Shown: in pieces, positions 38,150 to 50,553 of the stretch
Layout: every line of letters starts with the position of its first letter
Numbering within the stretch: the stretch's first letter is position 1
Assembly (NCBI GenBank): GCA_964035545.1
Contig: OZ037771.1
Location: 11,421,980 to 11,485,979 of the forward strand
DNA length: 64,000 nt
DNA from: Bugula neritina
Lineage: Eukaryota > Bryozoa > Gymnolaemata > Cheilostomatida > Bugulidae
Direction of reading: 5' to 3'
The notes under the pieces: generated by a model
The model's input: only the letters and a program-made list of their open reading frames with translations
Databases searched by the model: none
Told to the model about the DNA's origin: nothing
Translations under genes and position numbers: made by a program

Positions 38150-41100
38150 TCAATCTTTGTCTTTATCTTTATTTTTCTTCTTTTTCTTGTGTTTCTCTTT
38201 TCTCTCCGCCCCTTCCTCCTCTTCATTTATCGGTTCAAGGTCGTTGGATTTTGATTTTTTCTTTTTCTGCTTCTTTTCTTCACTAAAAAGTGTTTATTTA
38301 TAGTGATATAATGAAGTACCTACTTTACACTTATAGTGAAAAAGGTGTAATGATTGGAATAACAGAAACATAACAACTTTCTGCTGATGAATCTGAACAA
38401 GCTAGGAAGATCATTTAAGCCAATGACATAAAGTGGTCAATAGGTCAATAGGTCAACAAATCAATAGGTCAATAGGTCAACAGTGAAAAGCTATGTGTAC
38501 CTCTTAGTTGGCTTCTCATCATCTCCTTCTTCCTGATCTTTCTCCTTATCTTTCTTCTTCTTTTTCTTCTTTTCTTTAATTGGTTCTTCATCCACAGTGT
38601 TTATGATGTCAGCGATATCATCATCAATCTAAGCATAAATAAAACATGTCTATTCACATGCGCTTAATTTCCTATACTGTTAGCAGTTCTTATTACCTAC
38701 AGGGCTAGCACCTACATTTGCATAGATCTCATGTCAATTGTTAAGTATTTTGCCAAAAGGCATGGCTGTCATTTGAGAATGTTAGACTATAAGTATAATT
38801 TTGAATGCACAAATTTTAACACATGTCAACAAAGTTGGTTTCACTATAGTAATGAGTTATGTAATATTGCCTGTTGGTATAGTTTGGTGTTACATTTTAA
38901 AATATTATATAATTTAAAGCAATTTGAAAATTAATTTCAACAAGCAAGTAACTTTTTGACACAGTTATATTTTAAAGGCATAAGTTTAGCTAATTAACAG
39001 TTGCTTATATTATAACCACAGTTAATAAAAAATGGATAATAACAATTATAAATGCTGCAAAATTTGCGAACCTGATCGTCAGATTTTTCTTCTGATTCGG
39101 ATTTGGATTTCTCAGGTTTAGAATTTTCTTCTGGTTTTTCGTCTTCCCAGGAATTATCTTCTCCTAATAAAAAACCAATCAGGTTTGCTAAAGACTGAAA
39201 ATCTATAGTTGGCAAAATTTATATCTACCAGTTCAAAAAGCATTTAACAACTTTGACAGGTAGTGACAAATAGTGACAGTTGGTGACAGGTGGTGGCAGG
39301 TAGTGGCAGGTAGTGACAGCTAGCGACAGGTAGTAGCAAGTAGTGACATGTAGAGACATGTAGTGACAGTTAGTGACAGGTAATGACAGGTAGTGGCAGG
39401 TAGTGACAGATAGTGACAGGTAGTGGCAAATAGTGACAGGTACTGGCATATAATGACAGGTAGTAGCAGGTAGTTGCAGCTAGTGGCAGCTAGTGACAGG
39501 TAGTAGCAGGCAGTGACAGCCAGTGGCAGGTAGTGGCAGGTAGTGACAGGTACTGGCATGCAGTGACAGGTAGTAGCAGGTAGTTGCAGGTAATGAAAGG
39601 TGACAACTAGTGATAGGTAGTGGCAGCTGAGTTAAAATTAACACGACCAGGTGACCTTGCATACAGTATAATCTTGTTATCTTTTCTAAGGAACCAAAAA
39701 GCAGCATTTAAATCTCACCTTTATCTTTTTTCTTTGACTTCTTTTCTGATTTAGCAGATTCAATTTCTCTAGGTGCTGGTTTGGGCATTGCATTGCTAAA
39801 GTTAATAGTTCCTTTCATCACTGTCTCACCTAATGGTATTTGTATGTGGCTTCTATTGCCAACCTTACTCATATCCAACATGGCGTCACACTCGTCTGCA
39901 TATCCTTCAGTAAAGTAGGCAGGGTCAGCTACAAACACAAAAAGAGAGAGTTTGCATATTGAATAGTAAACAGACAGACTAATTCTGACACCATTACTCT
40001 AGTTAATATACGTTGACATCTATAGCTGTTTGTGTGGCTTCAAATATGAATTTATACAGACTAAATTTATATGTATTCTATAACTACCAGAAAGAACTTT
40101 TCTGAGTTAAAGATCAACTTGCACTAGCAAGTAATGAAATATTTTTTTCTGTTTATTATTCACTTCAGTGCAGAGTCATGGATTTCATCTAAGTTTTTAG
40201 CTGGCACTTCCAATTTTTAGGTAGACATTTATGTCTGGGATACATATTACTGTTTTTCAACATTTGTTTTGACAAGTGACATTTAATACTGTCACCACCC
40301 AAAAACTGTAAGCCCACATCTCAGGTAGATCTAACTACTATAGTAATGAATGAACCCCCCCACACAACAAACCCCAAATCCCACCCCCCCCCACACATGC
40401 CAGCTTTCAACAAACAACTTAAACTAAGTTGAAAGAACAATCTATACTTTAGATGTTTATCTTTGGCCTAGTGGTTAAAACACTGGACTAGTTCTGGGGT
40501 TCAAGCTTTAGTAAGACCACTAGTCTTGTCAGGAAGAGCGTTCAATCCTGATTTTCCCCGGCACCAAAGCAAATAACTGTTAACCAACTTGAAAACTCTT
40601 ACCACAAAACTTTCTCACAGATATCGCCACTTTAAACAAGTGCAACTAACCTTTAGGATTCCATATACTGAGTTTCTCTTGCTCAATACTTGGCTCATCA
40701 GCGAGTCCAGCCTCAACGTCCCACTCACTGGATCCGAGAAACTGCGAGTTATTCTGAGCCTAAAGTAAGGTTGTAGCTAAGACAAATTGTCTCAAACAGA
40801 TATTAGTCCAGGAAAATTTATAATCTACCAAATAATTTTCACACCAAAGGTTTTGCTTATAATAATGAAAATTTCTACAGCCTTACACACACCTTTTGAC
40901 AGCCAGCTAAAAATATCTCTGATAAAAAAATTTGGCTTCTAAATAAACTGAATCAGTACCAGTGTTAGTAATTTAGCCTTTAAAACACAATTTACTAACT
41001 TTCTAACACTGTTTACACCTAACTAGTTTGTAACCTTCTAATCAGCTTTGGGAATTTTTCAATAGAATATTGTTACTTTTACCTTCAAACTTTTACGAGA

Positions 41101-44100
41101 AGATTTCATGTTTAAAAAGCAGTCGTCAAAAATAAGTGTGCTACAAACAGCTGATCCAATACTAAAACTTATTCAGCACTTCTATAAACTAGTGACCGCT
41201 TATGCCTGTGTGGCAGCGGCAGCGTTGGTTGTCAAAGTGATGACTTGAAACTTTTACAGGATGCCCTAATTTAACTCGAGTGTCATACAAGAAAAATCAA
41301 TTTTGTTTCTATTGAAAAAGCTTAGTATAAAATCAATTTAATTAGCTTGAATAGATGCAACTAGAAAGCGTTATGGAAACTATAGAAAGGTAATGATGGC
41401 ACAAACAAGATTTGCTTCGTGGATTTCATGTAACAAATGATGTAATAAATAATCATATTATAATTGTGTTTAGACTTGTAAAAAAATTCATTACAGTCTG
41501 AGCATAATCTGAAGCCCATGTAAAACCTGCTAGGGCTGGCTGTGTGGATGTGTAGAATGCATGTATAGTATACAGTTGTTTAGAATGTATAGTTGTATAG
41601 AGTGTGTAGTAGATGTGTAGTAGATGTGTAGTAGAAGTGCAGTAGAAGTGTAGTAGAAGTGTAGTAGAAGTGTAGTAGATGCGTAGTAGATGTGTAGTAG
41701 AAGTGTAGTAGATGTGTAGTAGAAGTGTAGTAGATGTGTAGTAGAAGTGTAGTAGATGCGTAGTAGATGTGTAGTAGAAGTGTAGTAGAAGTGTAGTAGA
41801 AGTGTAATAGATGTGTAATAGTAAAGTAGTAAAACAATTCTATATTGCATCACTATTTGCAGTTTATAACTTGACATGGATTTTAACAAAAAATCAATTC
41901 GTTTCTAGATTAGTTAATTTCTCAAAAATAAACATACATGGAAACTAATGCAGTATAGAAGTTGTAATAAACCTGGTTATTCTGTAAGTATATAACTGTA
42001 AGTATATAGCTGTAAGTATATAACTGTAAGTATATAACTGTAAGTATATAACTGTAAGTATATGGCTGTAAGTATATAACTGTAAGTATATAACTGTAAG
42101 TATATAACTGTAAGTATATAACTGTAAGTATATAGCTGTAAGTATACAACTGTAAGTATATAACTGTAAGTATATAGCTGTAAGTATACAGCTGTAAGTA
42201 TACAGCTGTAAGTATATAACTGTAAGTATATAACTGTAAGTATATAACTGTAAGTATATGGCTGTAAGTATATAACTGTAAGTATATAACTGTAAGTATA
42301 TGACTGTAAGTATATAACTGTAAGTATATGACTGTAAGTATATAACTGTAAGTATATAACTGTAAGTATATAACTGTAGAAATTCTATTTGTATTATAAC
42401 CTTGGCATTTAAACAACACATGAAGAAATTCTTTACTTGATAAATTATTCATCAAACAGAAGTGAAGTTTGTTAGCTTTAAGATATTATATGACTAAGAT
42501 CTTGCACTAGTAGTGGGCATGTTTGCTAGAAACAGCTATAAGCCCTCCAAATCTGTTATACATTAAAACTAGGTTCTCAAACATTCAACATTAAAATTAA
42601 TATTAGTCTATCAGAACTAATAGCTTACAAGAAAATGTAACAGGGGTTTGGGGTACACACCAAATCATCTTTGAGTAATACTTTATAAAGATAATTTATA
42701 CTACGCATGTCTGGTCACATTCACCGGCTTTCCATGTACCGATCTCAGGGAGATCGATCCATGGAAAGACGTCAAAGATCGATCTCAGTCGTTCTGAGCT
42801 GGTCGGTCTGTAGAGCTCGAACTCAGATCGATCTCAAGGCAATAAGACCATGGAAAGACGAAAGATCGATCCGAAAAGTAGAAAAATGACTGCTCGCTAA
42901 AATGTTGTCTGCTAATGAAAATGATAACTTATTGTTAATTACTAAGCAAAGTACTTAACAATCAAGATAGCCACTTTTTCAAGTGGCAAAACTTTGACTT
43001 TCAGTAAAATGATTAAGAAAACTTAATTATGTAAAATTACAGACGGTAGAAGATACAAAAAATGAGAGCATTTAAATTGAATTTAAACGACTAGTATAAC
43101 GAACTGTCATTAGTTATTTGCTGCGTAATCTTAAGCCTAATAGTCCCGTAAATTTATGAATAAGCTGCACAACAGCTAATAATTTTATATAAGCTGTCAA
43201 GCTAAAATATTAAAATCAATTATCTTAAATTGGCGAAATTAATTCATATTAAAAGCTTTACTGCGTAGAGTTTATAGCTGACGTTAAATTTTAGACTATG
43301 AAAATTTTGTTTTTCAACTGCAGTAGCTTTTATCACTCAGGTGGGTGAAAAAATTATACTATTAAAGTAGTCTTCACCTAAGAGGAGGCAACTCCGAGAG
43401 ATCGATCTGACACTCTCATGGAAAAACGATCGATCTGAGCACATGTCTCAGATCGATCTCAGCGAGATCGATCTGAGATCGGTACATGGAAAGCCCGTGA
43501 TTATAACGGACAACTAGTTAACCAATCACAGGCTTGTCTATGATTTTACATCTAGTTAGCATATGACCTTTTAAACTAAACCCTCTCCACACTGAGTAAA
43601 GTTAAGAGATGGCTTATATAACTATGACTTTCTAATATAAATGACTTCAAAGCATGCAGACGGTAAATCTCGACTTATAAGATACCCTATCCAAAGTTAC
43701 AAGTTATTTGTATGATACAGTGGCCGATAGCTTTAGACAAATTCTTACAGGAAGAATGTAATAAGATAAACATAATAATAGAAAAACATTAGGTTAAAGG
43801 TTAAAGGTTAGTGTGAGCCTCTCTTCTAACCCTGATTTGACCTCCTCAAATAAGGATACACTAATCTGCCTATCTTTAATATAAGAGTGAGCTGTTGAAA
43901 AGTTACCTGAGTTACTTCAGATCTTTGACGGTCTAACTCGGGGACGCTGTCCCCCCAACCCTCATCCTTCTTGTTACGTTCAGCTCTAGATTTGACGGCC
44001 GCTGCGTGTGAATATTCAGATTCTGAGTCTGACATCTCATTCAGACTATCCGGTGTATCTGCAGGTAAAACGTGCATAAAATAATATATATAATATAATA

Positions 44101-47100
44101 TAATATATATTATATTGTATTAGTATATAGTAGTGTATGTGTATATTATGTATGCATTCTTAATAGTGTAGATGCAATAATGTATTCATATAATATGGTT
44201 AGGCTTTCGTATGTATTACCAAGCTTGCAGTGTGCAGGTTGTTACAACTGCAGTATGTATTATAATAAATATTTTAGTATAATATATATAATATAAGGTA
44301 ATACTGACGTTATAGTATATCTAATTATTAATTAACCTAAACACTGAAGGCATTTCAAACACATAGCACCCATTATTCAGTGTAAGACACCAGTAAATAA
44401 ATATAAAGTGTGTAAACTATAATCTTCCAGAAATTTATGACATGTCATATCGCATTACATGATAATTTTACTACATGTTATAGTAAATATGACATGGAGA
44501 AAAATCAGACTAAACTTTCTAGATGCGATGTGAATATTATAACTCAGAAGTAAGCAGTTATTGATAAATTATGTAGTCGTGGTGATTCCAATTATTAATT
44601 GCAGGACAACTTAATACCTACTAAAAGCTTTTGTTTAAAAATTAAAAAACAGCTCATGATACTATAAAACTTTTGCCCCAACTGGGATTTGAACCAGAGA
44701 CCTCTGGCTTGCAAGCAGGCGCACTGACCATTACACCACAGGGACTACTGGGTTAATTCAAGACTATAGATACATTTAGTATAAGTTTCATGTTATGCAG
44801 GGTATAAATGTGGGTGGAGCGCAATACCTACCAATCATAGACTCGATACTATCTGGAGACTGAGGCTGGGATCTTACATATTCTTCTATTTCATCCTCAT
44901 CTTTGCCCAGCCATATCATCACACCCTTGTGTAACGTCACGCACATGAACACAAAGTTTTTGAAAAAGAAGAAAACTCCCATCGAGCTGAACACCTAAAA
45001 AAATATAACGAAAGAATATAAGCCAAGCTGGTTAAAATGGTCATTAGACCAGGGCATAGCTAAACACATAGCATAAAACGCAGTTAATTTTCGTATCATC
45101 AAAGTTTTAACTTATGTGCTTTCAACATAAGACTAGGGGGAGGGGGTGGGGTGGGGGGAGGTTTAGTAAGAAATAGCCATATAAATACAAGCTGTATATG
45201 TCACGTTTACAATGACTGGTCAAATAGGGCTGACTGTTATTAAATTTACAGATATGCCATCTTTGCCTCTGCAGTAACTGTAACATACAAGTTGGTGACT
45301 GTGGGTGGTGATAACAGCCACTACTACAGGTACTGTAGATACAGTGTAAATAGTGTAGATAGAGTAGCTACAGTATATAGGGTAGATAGTGCAGATATGT
45401 GTGAATAGGAGAGATACTGTAGATAGAATAGATACTGTGTAGATAGAATAGATACTGTAGATAGAAGAGATACTGTGTAGATAGAATAGATACTGTAGAT
45501 AGAATAGATACTGTGTAGATAGAAGAGATACTGTAGATAGAATAGATACTGTGTAGATAGAATAGATACTGTAGATAGAATAGATACTGTAGATAGAATA
45601 GATACTGTGTAGATAGAATAGATACTGTGTAGATAGAATAGATACTGTAGATAGAAGAGATACTGTGTAGATAGAATAGATACTGTGTAGATAGAAGAGA
45701 TACTGTAGATAGAATAGATACTGTGTAGATAGAATAGATACTGTAGATAGAATAGATACTGTGTAGATAGAATAGATACTGTAGATAGAATAGATACTGT
45801 GTAGATAGAATAGATACTGTAGATAGAAGAGATACTGTGTAGATAGAATAGATACTGTAGATAGAATAGATACTGTAGATAGAATAGATACTGTGTAGAT
45901 AGAATAGATACTGTGTAGATAGAATAGATACTGTAGATAGAATAGATACTGTGTAGATAGAATAGATACTGTAGATAGAAGAGATACTGTGTAGATAGAA
46001 TAGATACTGTGTAGATAGAAGAGATACTGTGTAGATAGAATAGATACTGTGTAGATAGAAGAGATACTGTGTAGATAGAATAGATACTGTAGATAGAATA
46101 GATACTGTGTAGATAGAATAGATACTGTAGATAGAAGAGATACTGTGTAGATAGAATAGATACTGTGTAGATAGAAGAGATACTGTAGATAGAATAGATA
46201 CTGTGTAGATAGAATAGATACTGTAGATAGAATAGATACTGTGTAGATAGAATAGATACTGTGTAGATAGAATAGATACTGTGTAGATAGAATGGATACT
46301 GTAGATAGAAGAGATACTGTGTAGATAGAATAGATACTGTAGATAGAATAGATACTGTAGATAGAATAGATACTGTGTAGATAGAATAGATACTGTGTAG
46401 ATAGAATAGATACTGTAGATAGAAGAGATACTGTGTAGATAGAATAGATACTGTGTAGATAGAATAGATACTGTGTAGATAGGAGAGATACTGTAGATAG
46501 AATAGATACTGTAGATAGAAGAGATACTGTGTAGATAGAATAGATACTGTGTAGATAGAATAGATACTGTAGATAGAATAGATACTGTGTAGATAGAATA
46601 GATACTGTGTAGATAGAATAGATACTGTAGATAGAAGAGATACTGTGTAGATAGAATAGATACTGTAGATAGAATAGATACTGTAGATAGAATAGATACT
46701 GTAGATAGAATAGATACTGTGTAGATAGAATAGATACTGTGTAGATAGAATAGATACTGTAGATAGAATAGATACTGTGTAGATAGAATAGATACTGTAG
46801 ATAGAAGAGATACTGTGTAGATAGAATAGATACTGTGTAGATAGAAGAGATACTGTAGATAGAATAGATACTGTGTAGATAGAATAGATACTGTAGATAG
46901 AAGAGATACTGTGTAGATAGAATAGATACTGTGTAGATAGAATAGATACTGTGTAGATAGAATAGATACTGTAGATAGAAGAGATACTGTAGATAGAATA
47001 GATACTGTAGATAGAATAGATACTGTAGATAGAAGAGATACTGTGGATAGAAGAGATACTGGAGATAGAATAGATACTGTAGATAGAATAGATACTGTAG

Positions 47101-50100
47101 ATAGAATAGATACTGTAGATAGAATAGATACTGTAGATAGAAGAGATACTGTGTAGATAGAATAGATACTGTAGATAGAATAGATACTGTAGATAGAAGA
47201 GATACTGTGTAGATAGAATAGATACTGTAGATAGAATAGATATTGTAGATAGAAGAGATACTGTGTAGATAGAATAGATACTGTAGATAGAATAGATACT
47301 GTAGATAGAATAGATACTGTAGATAGAAGAGATACTGTGTAGATAGAATAGATACTGTAGATAGAATAGATACTGTAGATAGAAGAGATACTGTGTAGAT
47401 AGAATAGATACTGTAGATAGAATAGATACTGTAGATAGAATAGATACTGTAGATAGAAGAGATACTGTGTAGATAGAAGAGATACTGTGTAGATAGAATA
47501 GATACTGTAGATAGAAGAGATACTGTAGATAGAATAGATACTGTAGATAGAATAGATACTGTGTAGATACTGTGTAGATACTGTAGATAGAATGGATACT
47601 GTAGATAGAGTAGATACTGTAGATAGAGTAGCTCACCTGGTATTTAGTCATAAGAAAGAGTCTCATAGCCAGGAAAGGAGCGTCGCAGGTAATAAGTATG
47701 ACCAGAGAGGCCCACAAGTCTGTCTCCAGGACTATGTGGAAGTCGGAGAACTTCTGCTCTGCAGTGGCGAGAGTGTCGATAGAGAACTGCACGATGCCGG
47801 CACTGAACAGTATCAGCAGCATGCTCGTTACGTAACCGTTACCTCGCACCGTCGGGAACCGTGAGTAACTTATCAAGTCTAAAGCATCTGCTCCGTTACC
47901 TGTACGAAATAGTAATACAAGATACTGTACACAGTGTAGAAGCCTAGTCTAAAGTGACTGAAGACTATAAGACTATTGTTAGAGTACAGCTCTTGTACAG
48001 ACTATAGACTTTGTTAGTATGTAAAGCAGTAACGTCAGCTGGTCAAATATGAGCGTTTAATAAACTCAGGCAAGTTTATAGTCACTATCCCTGAGAGAAA
48101 ACTCCTGATAGAAAAGCTTTTTTGAGGCGGACTAAGAACTTATTCATATGTGACACAGGAGCAATTGCATAACTGGATGCTTTTCTTAACATCACCAATG
48201 GCCTTTGTTGGGGTTCAAACCAATGAATTCGTGTTTACTGAGCAAATGCTCTAAAGTCCAACTCCGTGACCACCTAATGTATGTCATATATTCTAGTAGT
48301 CAGTGTAACGTCTACCCCAGTTTATTGATAACAGGTTGCACTGCTGGTGTTTTGTTGATATTTATTTAACTAACTGGTAACCAACGTGAAACTCTATTAC
48401 CCTTCCTGGGGAGAGTTAGAATTAAGTATATAAAATTGTGATGGTGAAAGTTTAATCAAATAAAGAATGACTAGTTAGAACTGCAACAGTCAGTAGAGAA
48501 AATGAAGGCATAAAAAACCTTAGCTATTATAACTTCTGGCTACAAACTATAAAAGGCTGACAGCTATTCTGATAGCAAAATCATTGCCTTGTAATAATGA
48601 AAATAAAGCTATTTGTGGTTTAAGAAAAAGCTGTGGCTATGTGAGTAGCTAAGTGAGTAGCTATGTGAATATATGGGTGAATGGTATGCAGTAGTGAGTA
48701 ATATAATAAAGAAAATGATCAAAACGCTACAGTCAGTATATTCAATTGGTAGTTAATTATTACTTAACTTCTTGCAGTAGCAAACATCAAATGTTGAGTG
48801 AGCAGAGTGTATAATATATCATGCCTTGTCTTTAACAGAATACCACAACGATACATTAGTTACACAATAAAACTTGATAGCCAAAAAGTATATATAACGC
48901 ATACTGAAATACTTTAAACTAGTTACTCAATGAATGTAGAGCAGAATTGACCACAACTTACAAGCAATGACGAGAAAGAAGTGAGTGCGGCCCAAGGATT
49001 TCAGAAATAAGTTAATTTTATCGTTCTCTGGATGATAAAAATGAACTCCCTTGGGAAGGAAATATCGTCCAATCAGCAACATGATAACAAAGAACTGCTC
49101 AGCAGCACCGTTACAATGTCCACAGGAACAGAAGTCTAGCTGTAAACACATATATACTTCAAGTGTACTTCAAGTGTGTGATTTGTGTATATATTTCACA
49201 AAAGTAATGAGGATGATGTAGAAATGCTAAGAAATAATGGCTTATTTAGGTTAATTAGATTAAACTTGTAAGCATTTTAATAAATTATATATTTAAAACA
49301 AGGTATTTTTAGTTGCCCAGTTCAAAATTATAATACAGTACAACATAATATTTAATATAAACTTTTTAATATAACATTTTATTCTCATTGTACAAACTAT
49401 AACTAAATCAGATAAACTTGGCTCATACTAAAATCTACACACTGATAAAAAAAGCACACGGAAATGCTGCTTCCTTAGATGTCAAATGAATGAGTCATTC
49501 TCACCCAGTCGGCCATTGCAGACGTATCGAGACGAATCAGCTCGTCTGTTGACGTGTAGTTAGTGCAGACGTGAAGTCCCTGAGCTTTGTAGCTCCACGT
49601 CCTCAGTTGTAGAAACCAGACGATGGCTAGACAGTTGGCGGAAAAGAGTGCTGTGGCGGGGTTCACCCTGTAGACATGTGACAGTCATGTGACAGCCATA
49701 TAACAGACATGTGACATACAGTATTTAATATAACAGACATGTGACATATTGTAGTTAATATAACAGACATGTGACATATTGTAGTTAATATAACAGACAT
49801 GTGACATACAGTATTTAATATAACAGACATGTGACATATTGTAGTTAATATAACAGACATGTGACATATTGTAGTTAATATAACAGACATGTGACATACA
49901 GTATTTAATATACCAGACTACAATTCCTAACAGAAGAAGCCAAAACGTTCAATAAAAGCATTTCTCAAGAACAAATATTATTTCAACGACACATTTTAGA
50001 CATGTATATAATTTTATTTATGTTGTAGAATCTGTTTTGCAATGCTTGCAGTGCACACACTAGTATGCTGAGTAGAAGGTCTAAACCTCAAGCTTGTTAA

Positions 50101-50553
50101 TGAAACAAAAAATACTGCAGCACAAAATATGAGATACTCTTTCTAATATCTTGACTCTAATTCATGGCCTATTATACAATTAAACCTTGACTGCTTCCTT
50201 TTACTTATAATATATTTTAATAGTTTATAATCATAACGAAATGTGTAATCGTTTTGTTATATTAATGCAGTTATATATTTTTATTGAATTTTTAATTTAA
50301 TTGAATTTCAATTTACATTTAGACTTTAGACGTACCATCTCCAATCAAATCCTTGAGTCATTTTGTTTGTTATCAGCCCTTCTATTATGAGAACTACAAT
50401 TCCACCACCAAACACCCAGGAGCCACTGAGCTTTACTCCACCTTCATACATGATAACCACCAGAAGAGTGAGTGTGGCTATGCAGACCCCATAAAGAACT
50501 CTAACTGAGGCCCCCCTAAACACTCTGCCCATCTTGTTAGGTGCTTAGTCTAC
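38150..50553 (-). CDS. TMEM26-like multi-pass membrane protein with long Lys/Glu-rich C-terminal tail
   Basis: Eleven coding exons join in phase: 50532-50336 (ATG at 50532; exon begins 50553), 49667-49505, 49139-48962, 47899-47637, 44994-44832, 44058-43907, 40759-40651, 39928-39719, 39163-39072, 38628-38501, 38282-38150; 595 residues. Exons 1-5 hold several hydrophobic segments typical of TMEM26. The best matches to the family as I recall it are IGRYFLPKG (exon 3), QFSIDTL and DAPFLAMRLFLMTKY (exon 4) and FFFFKNFVFM (exon 5). Vertebrate TMEM26 is about 370 residues. The extra length here is a charged tail from about residue 300, ending in runs such as KEKKKKKKKDKEKD, probably cytoplasmic. The function of TMEM26 is poorly known. 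Introns carry large satellites. The exon 9 donor is GTTCGC, a weak match. Confidence 0.88.
38438..38482. repeat. Short (AATAGGTC)n-type repeat
   Basis: Four to five copies of TCAATAGG(TCAA) just after the exon 10 donor of the TMEM26-like gene. Confidence 0.75.
39245..39620. repeat. 10-bp minisatellite in TMEM26-like intron 8
   Basis: More than 30 copies of a unit near TAGTGACAGG with variants (GGCAG, AGCAG, ACATG). It lies about 80 bp upstream of the exon 9 acceptor on the minus strand. Confidence 0.9.
40460..40640 (+). mobile_element. tRNA-derived SINE, diverged copy
   Basis: Box A-like TGGCCTAGTGGTTAAA and box B-like GGGGTTCAAGC are spaced as in a tRNA. CTTGTCAGGAAGAGCGTTCAATCC, GGCACC and a tail with TCTCACAGATATCGCC follow. 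It ends about 10 bp from exon 7 of the TMEM26-like gene, inside intron 7. Confidence 0.65.
41590..41825. repeat. 11-bp minisatellite in TMEM26-like intron 6
   Basis: About twenty copies of GTAGTAGAAGT or GTAGTAGATGT in mixed order. Confidence 0.9.
41985..42378. repeat. 14-bp minisatellite in TMEM26-like intron 6
   Basis: About 28 copies of CTGTAAGTATATAA (variants ATAGC, ATGGC, ATACA). On the plus strand each unit holds GTAAGTAT, a strong donor-like sequence. On the minus strand, which is the sense of the host gene, each holds ACTTACAG, an acceptor-like sequence. Confidence 0.95.
42719..43502. mobile_element. MITE-like DNA transposon with TIRs and GATCGATC subterminal motifs
   Basis: The left end CAC(C)GGCTTTCCATGTACC (from 42722) is the reverse complement, with one difference, of the right end (to 43499), and the match continues through GATCTCAG. 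An ATT flanks both ends (42719-42721 and 43500-43502) and may be a 3-bp target duplication. Both subterminal regions are packed with GATCGATC and CTCAGATCGATCTCAG-type palindromes, while the middle is plain AT-rich DNA with no transposase frame. It is therefore non-autonomous. The superfamily is unassigned; a 3-bp duplication would fit PIF/Harbinger, but the TIR is not one I recognise. It sits in intron 6 of the TMEM26-like gene. Confidence 0.75.
44685..44747 (-). other. tRNA-like sequence (tRNA pseudogene or SINE head)
   Basis: On the minus strand it reads CCCTGTGGTGTAATGGTCAG (box A-like), then GGTTCAAATCC (box B) at tRNA spacing. The acceptor, anticodon and T stems do not pair properly, so it is not a functional tRNA gene. 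It lies in intron 5 of the TMEM26-like gene. Confidence 0.6.
45335..47630. repeat. 2.3-kb satellite array of 18/20-bp units in TMEM26-like intron 4
   Basis: Roughly 120 units of TAGATAGAATAGATACTG, with or without an added TG, and with an AATAG/AAGAG variant. The array begins seven bases after the exon 4 donor (47637) in the sense of the gene. Because no unit variant produces a stop on the minus strand, one frame stays open from the exon through the whole array (about 850 codons). This is a property of the repeat, not evidence of protein. Confidence 0.97.
48058..48283 (-). mobile_element. tRNA-derived SINE, near full length
   Basis: Read on the minus strand: TGGTCACGGAGTTGGACTTTAGAG head, box B GGTTTGAACCCC, AGGCCATTGGTGATGTTA, CACATATGAATAAG, CTTAGTCCGC, CTATCAGGAG and GATAGTGACTATAAACTTG. 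The order is that of the 15.5-kb copy, including the GTGATGTTA segment after box B. Confidence 0.85.
49680..49905. repeat. 30-bp minisatellite abutting exon 2 acceptor of the TMEM26-like gene
   Basis: Seven copies of TAACAGACATGTGACAT followed by either ACAGTATTTAATA (P) or ATTGTAGTTAATA (T). They are ordered P-T-T-P-T-T-P, so the higher-order period is 90 bp. The acceptor of exon 2 (exon starts 49667 on the minus strand) is itself a related CACATGTCTACAG. Confidence 0.9.

Noticed and set aside
41530-42455. Several minus-strand frames of Leu/Tyr/Thr repeats
   Set aside because: Translation of the 11-bp and 14-bp arrays in TMEM26-like intron 6.
44685-44747. Functional tRNA gene (Ala or Cys by loop reading)
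   Set aside because: Acceptor, anticodon and T stems have mismatches and the anticodon loop cannot be placed without breaking its stem; kept only as tRNA-like.
45335-47630. Possible CRISPR-like array because of regular repeats
   Set aside because: No unique spacers, units directly adjacent, and a eukaryotic context. It is a satellite.
45324-47876. 850-codon minus-strand frame, the longest in the window
   Set aside because: Only its first part (47637-47876) is real exon. The rest is translation of a stop-free tandem repeat within an intron.
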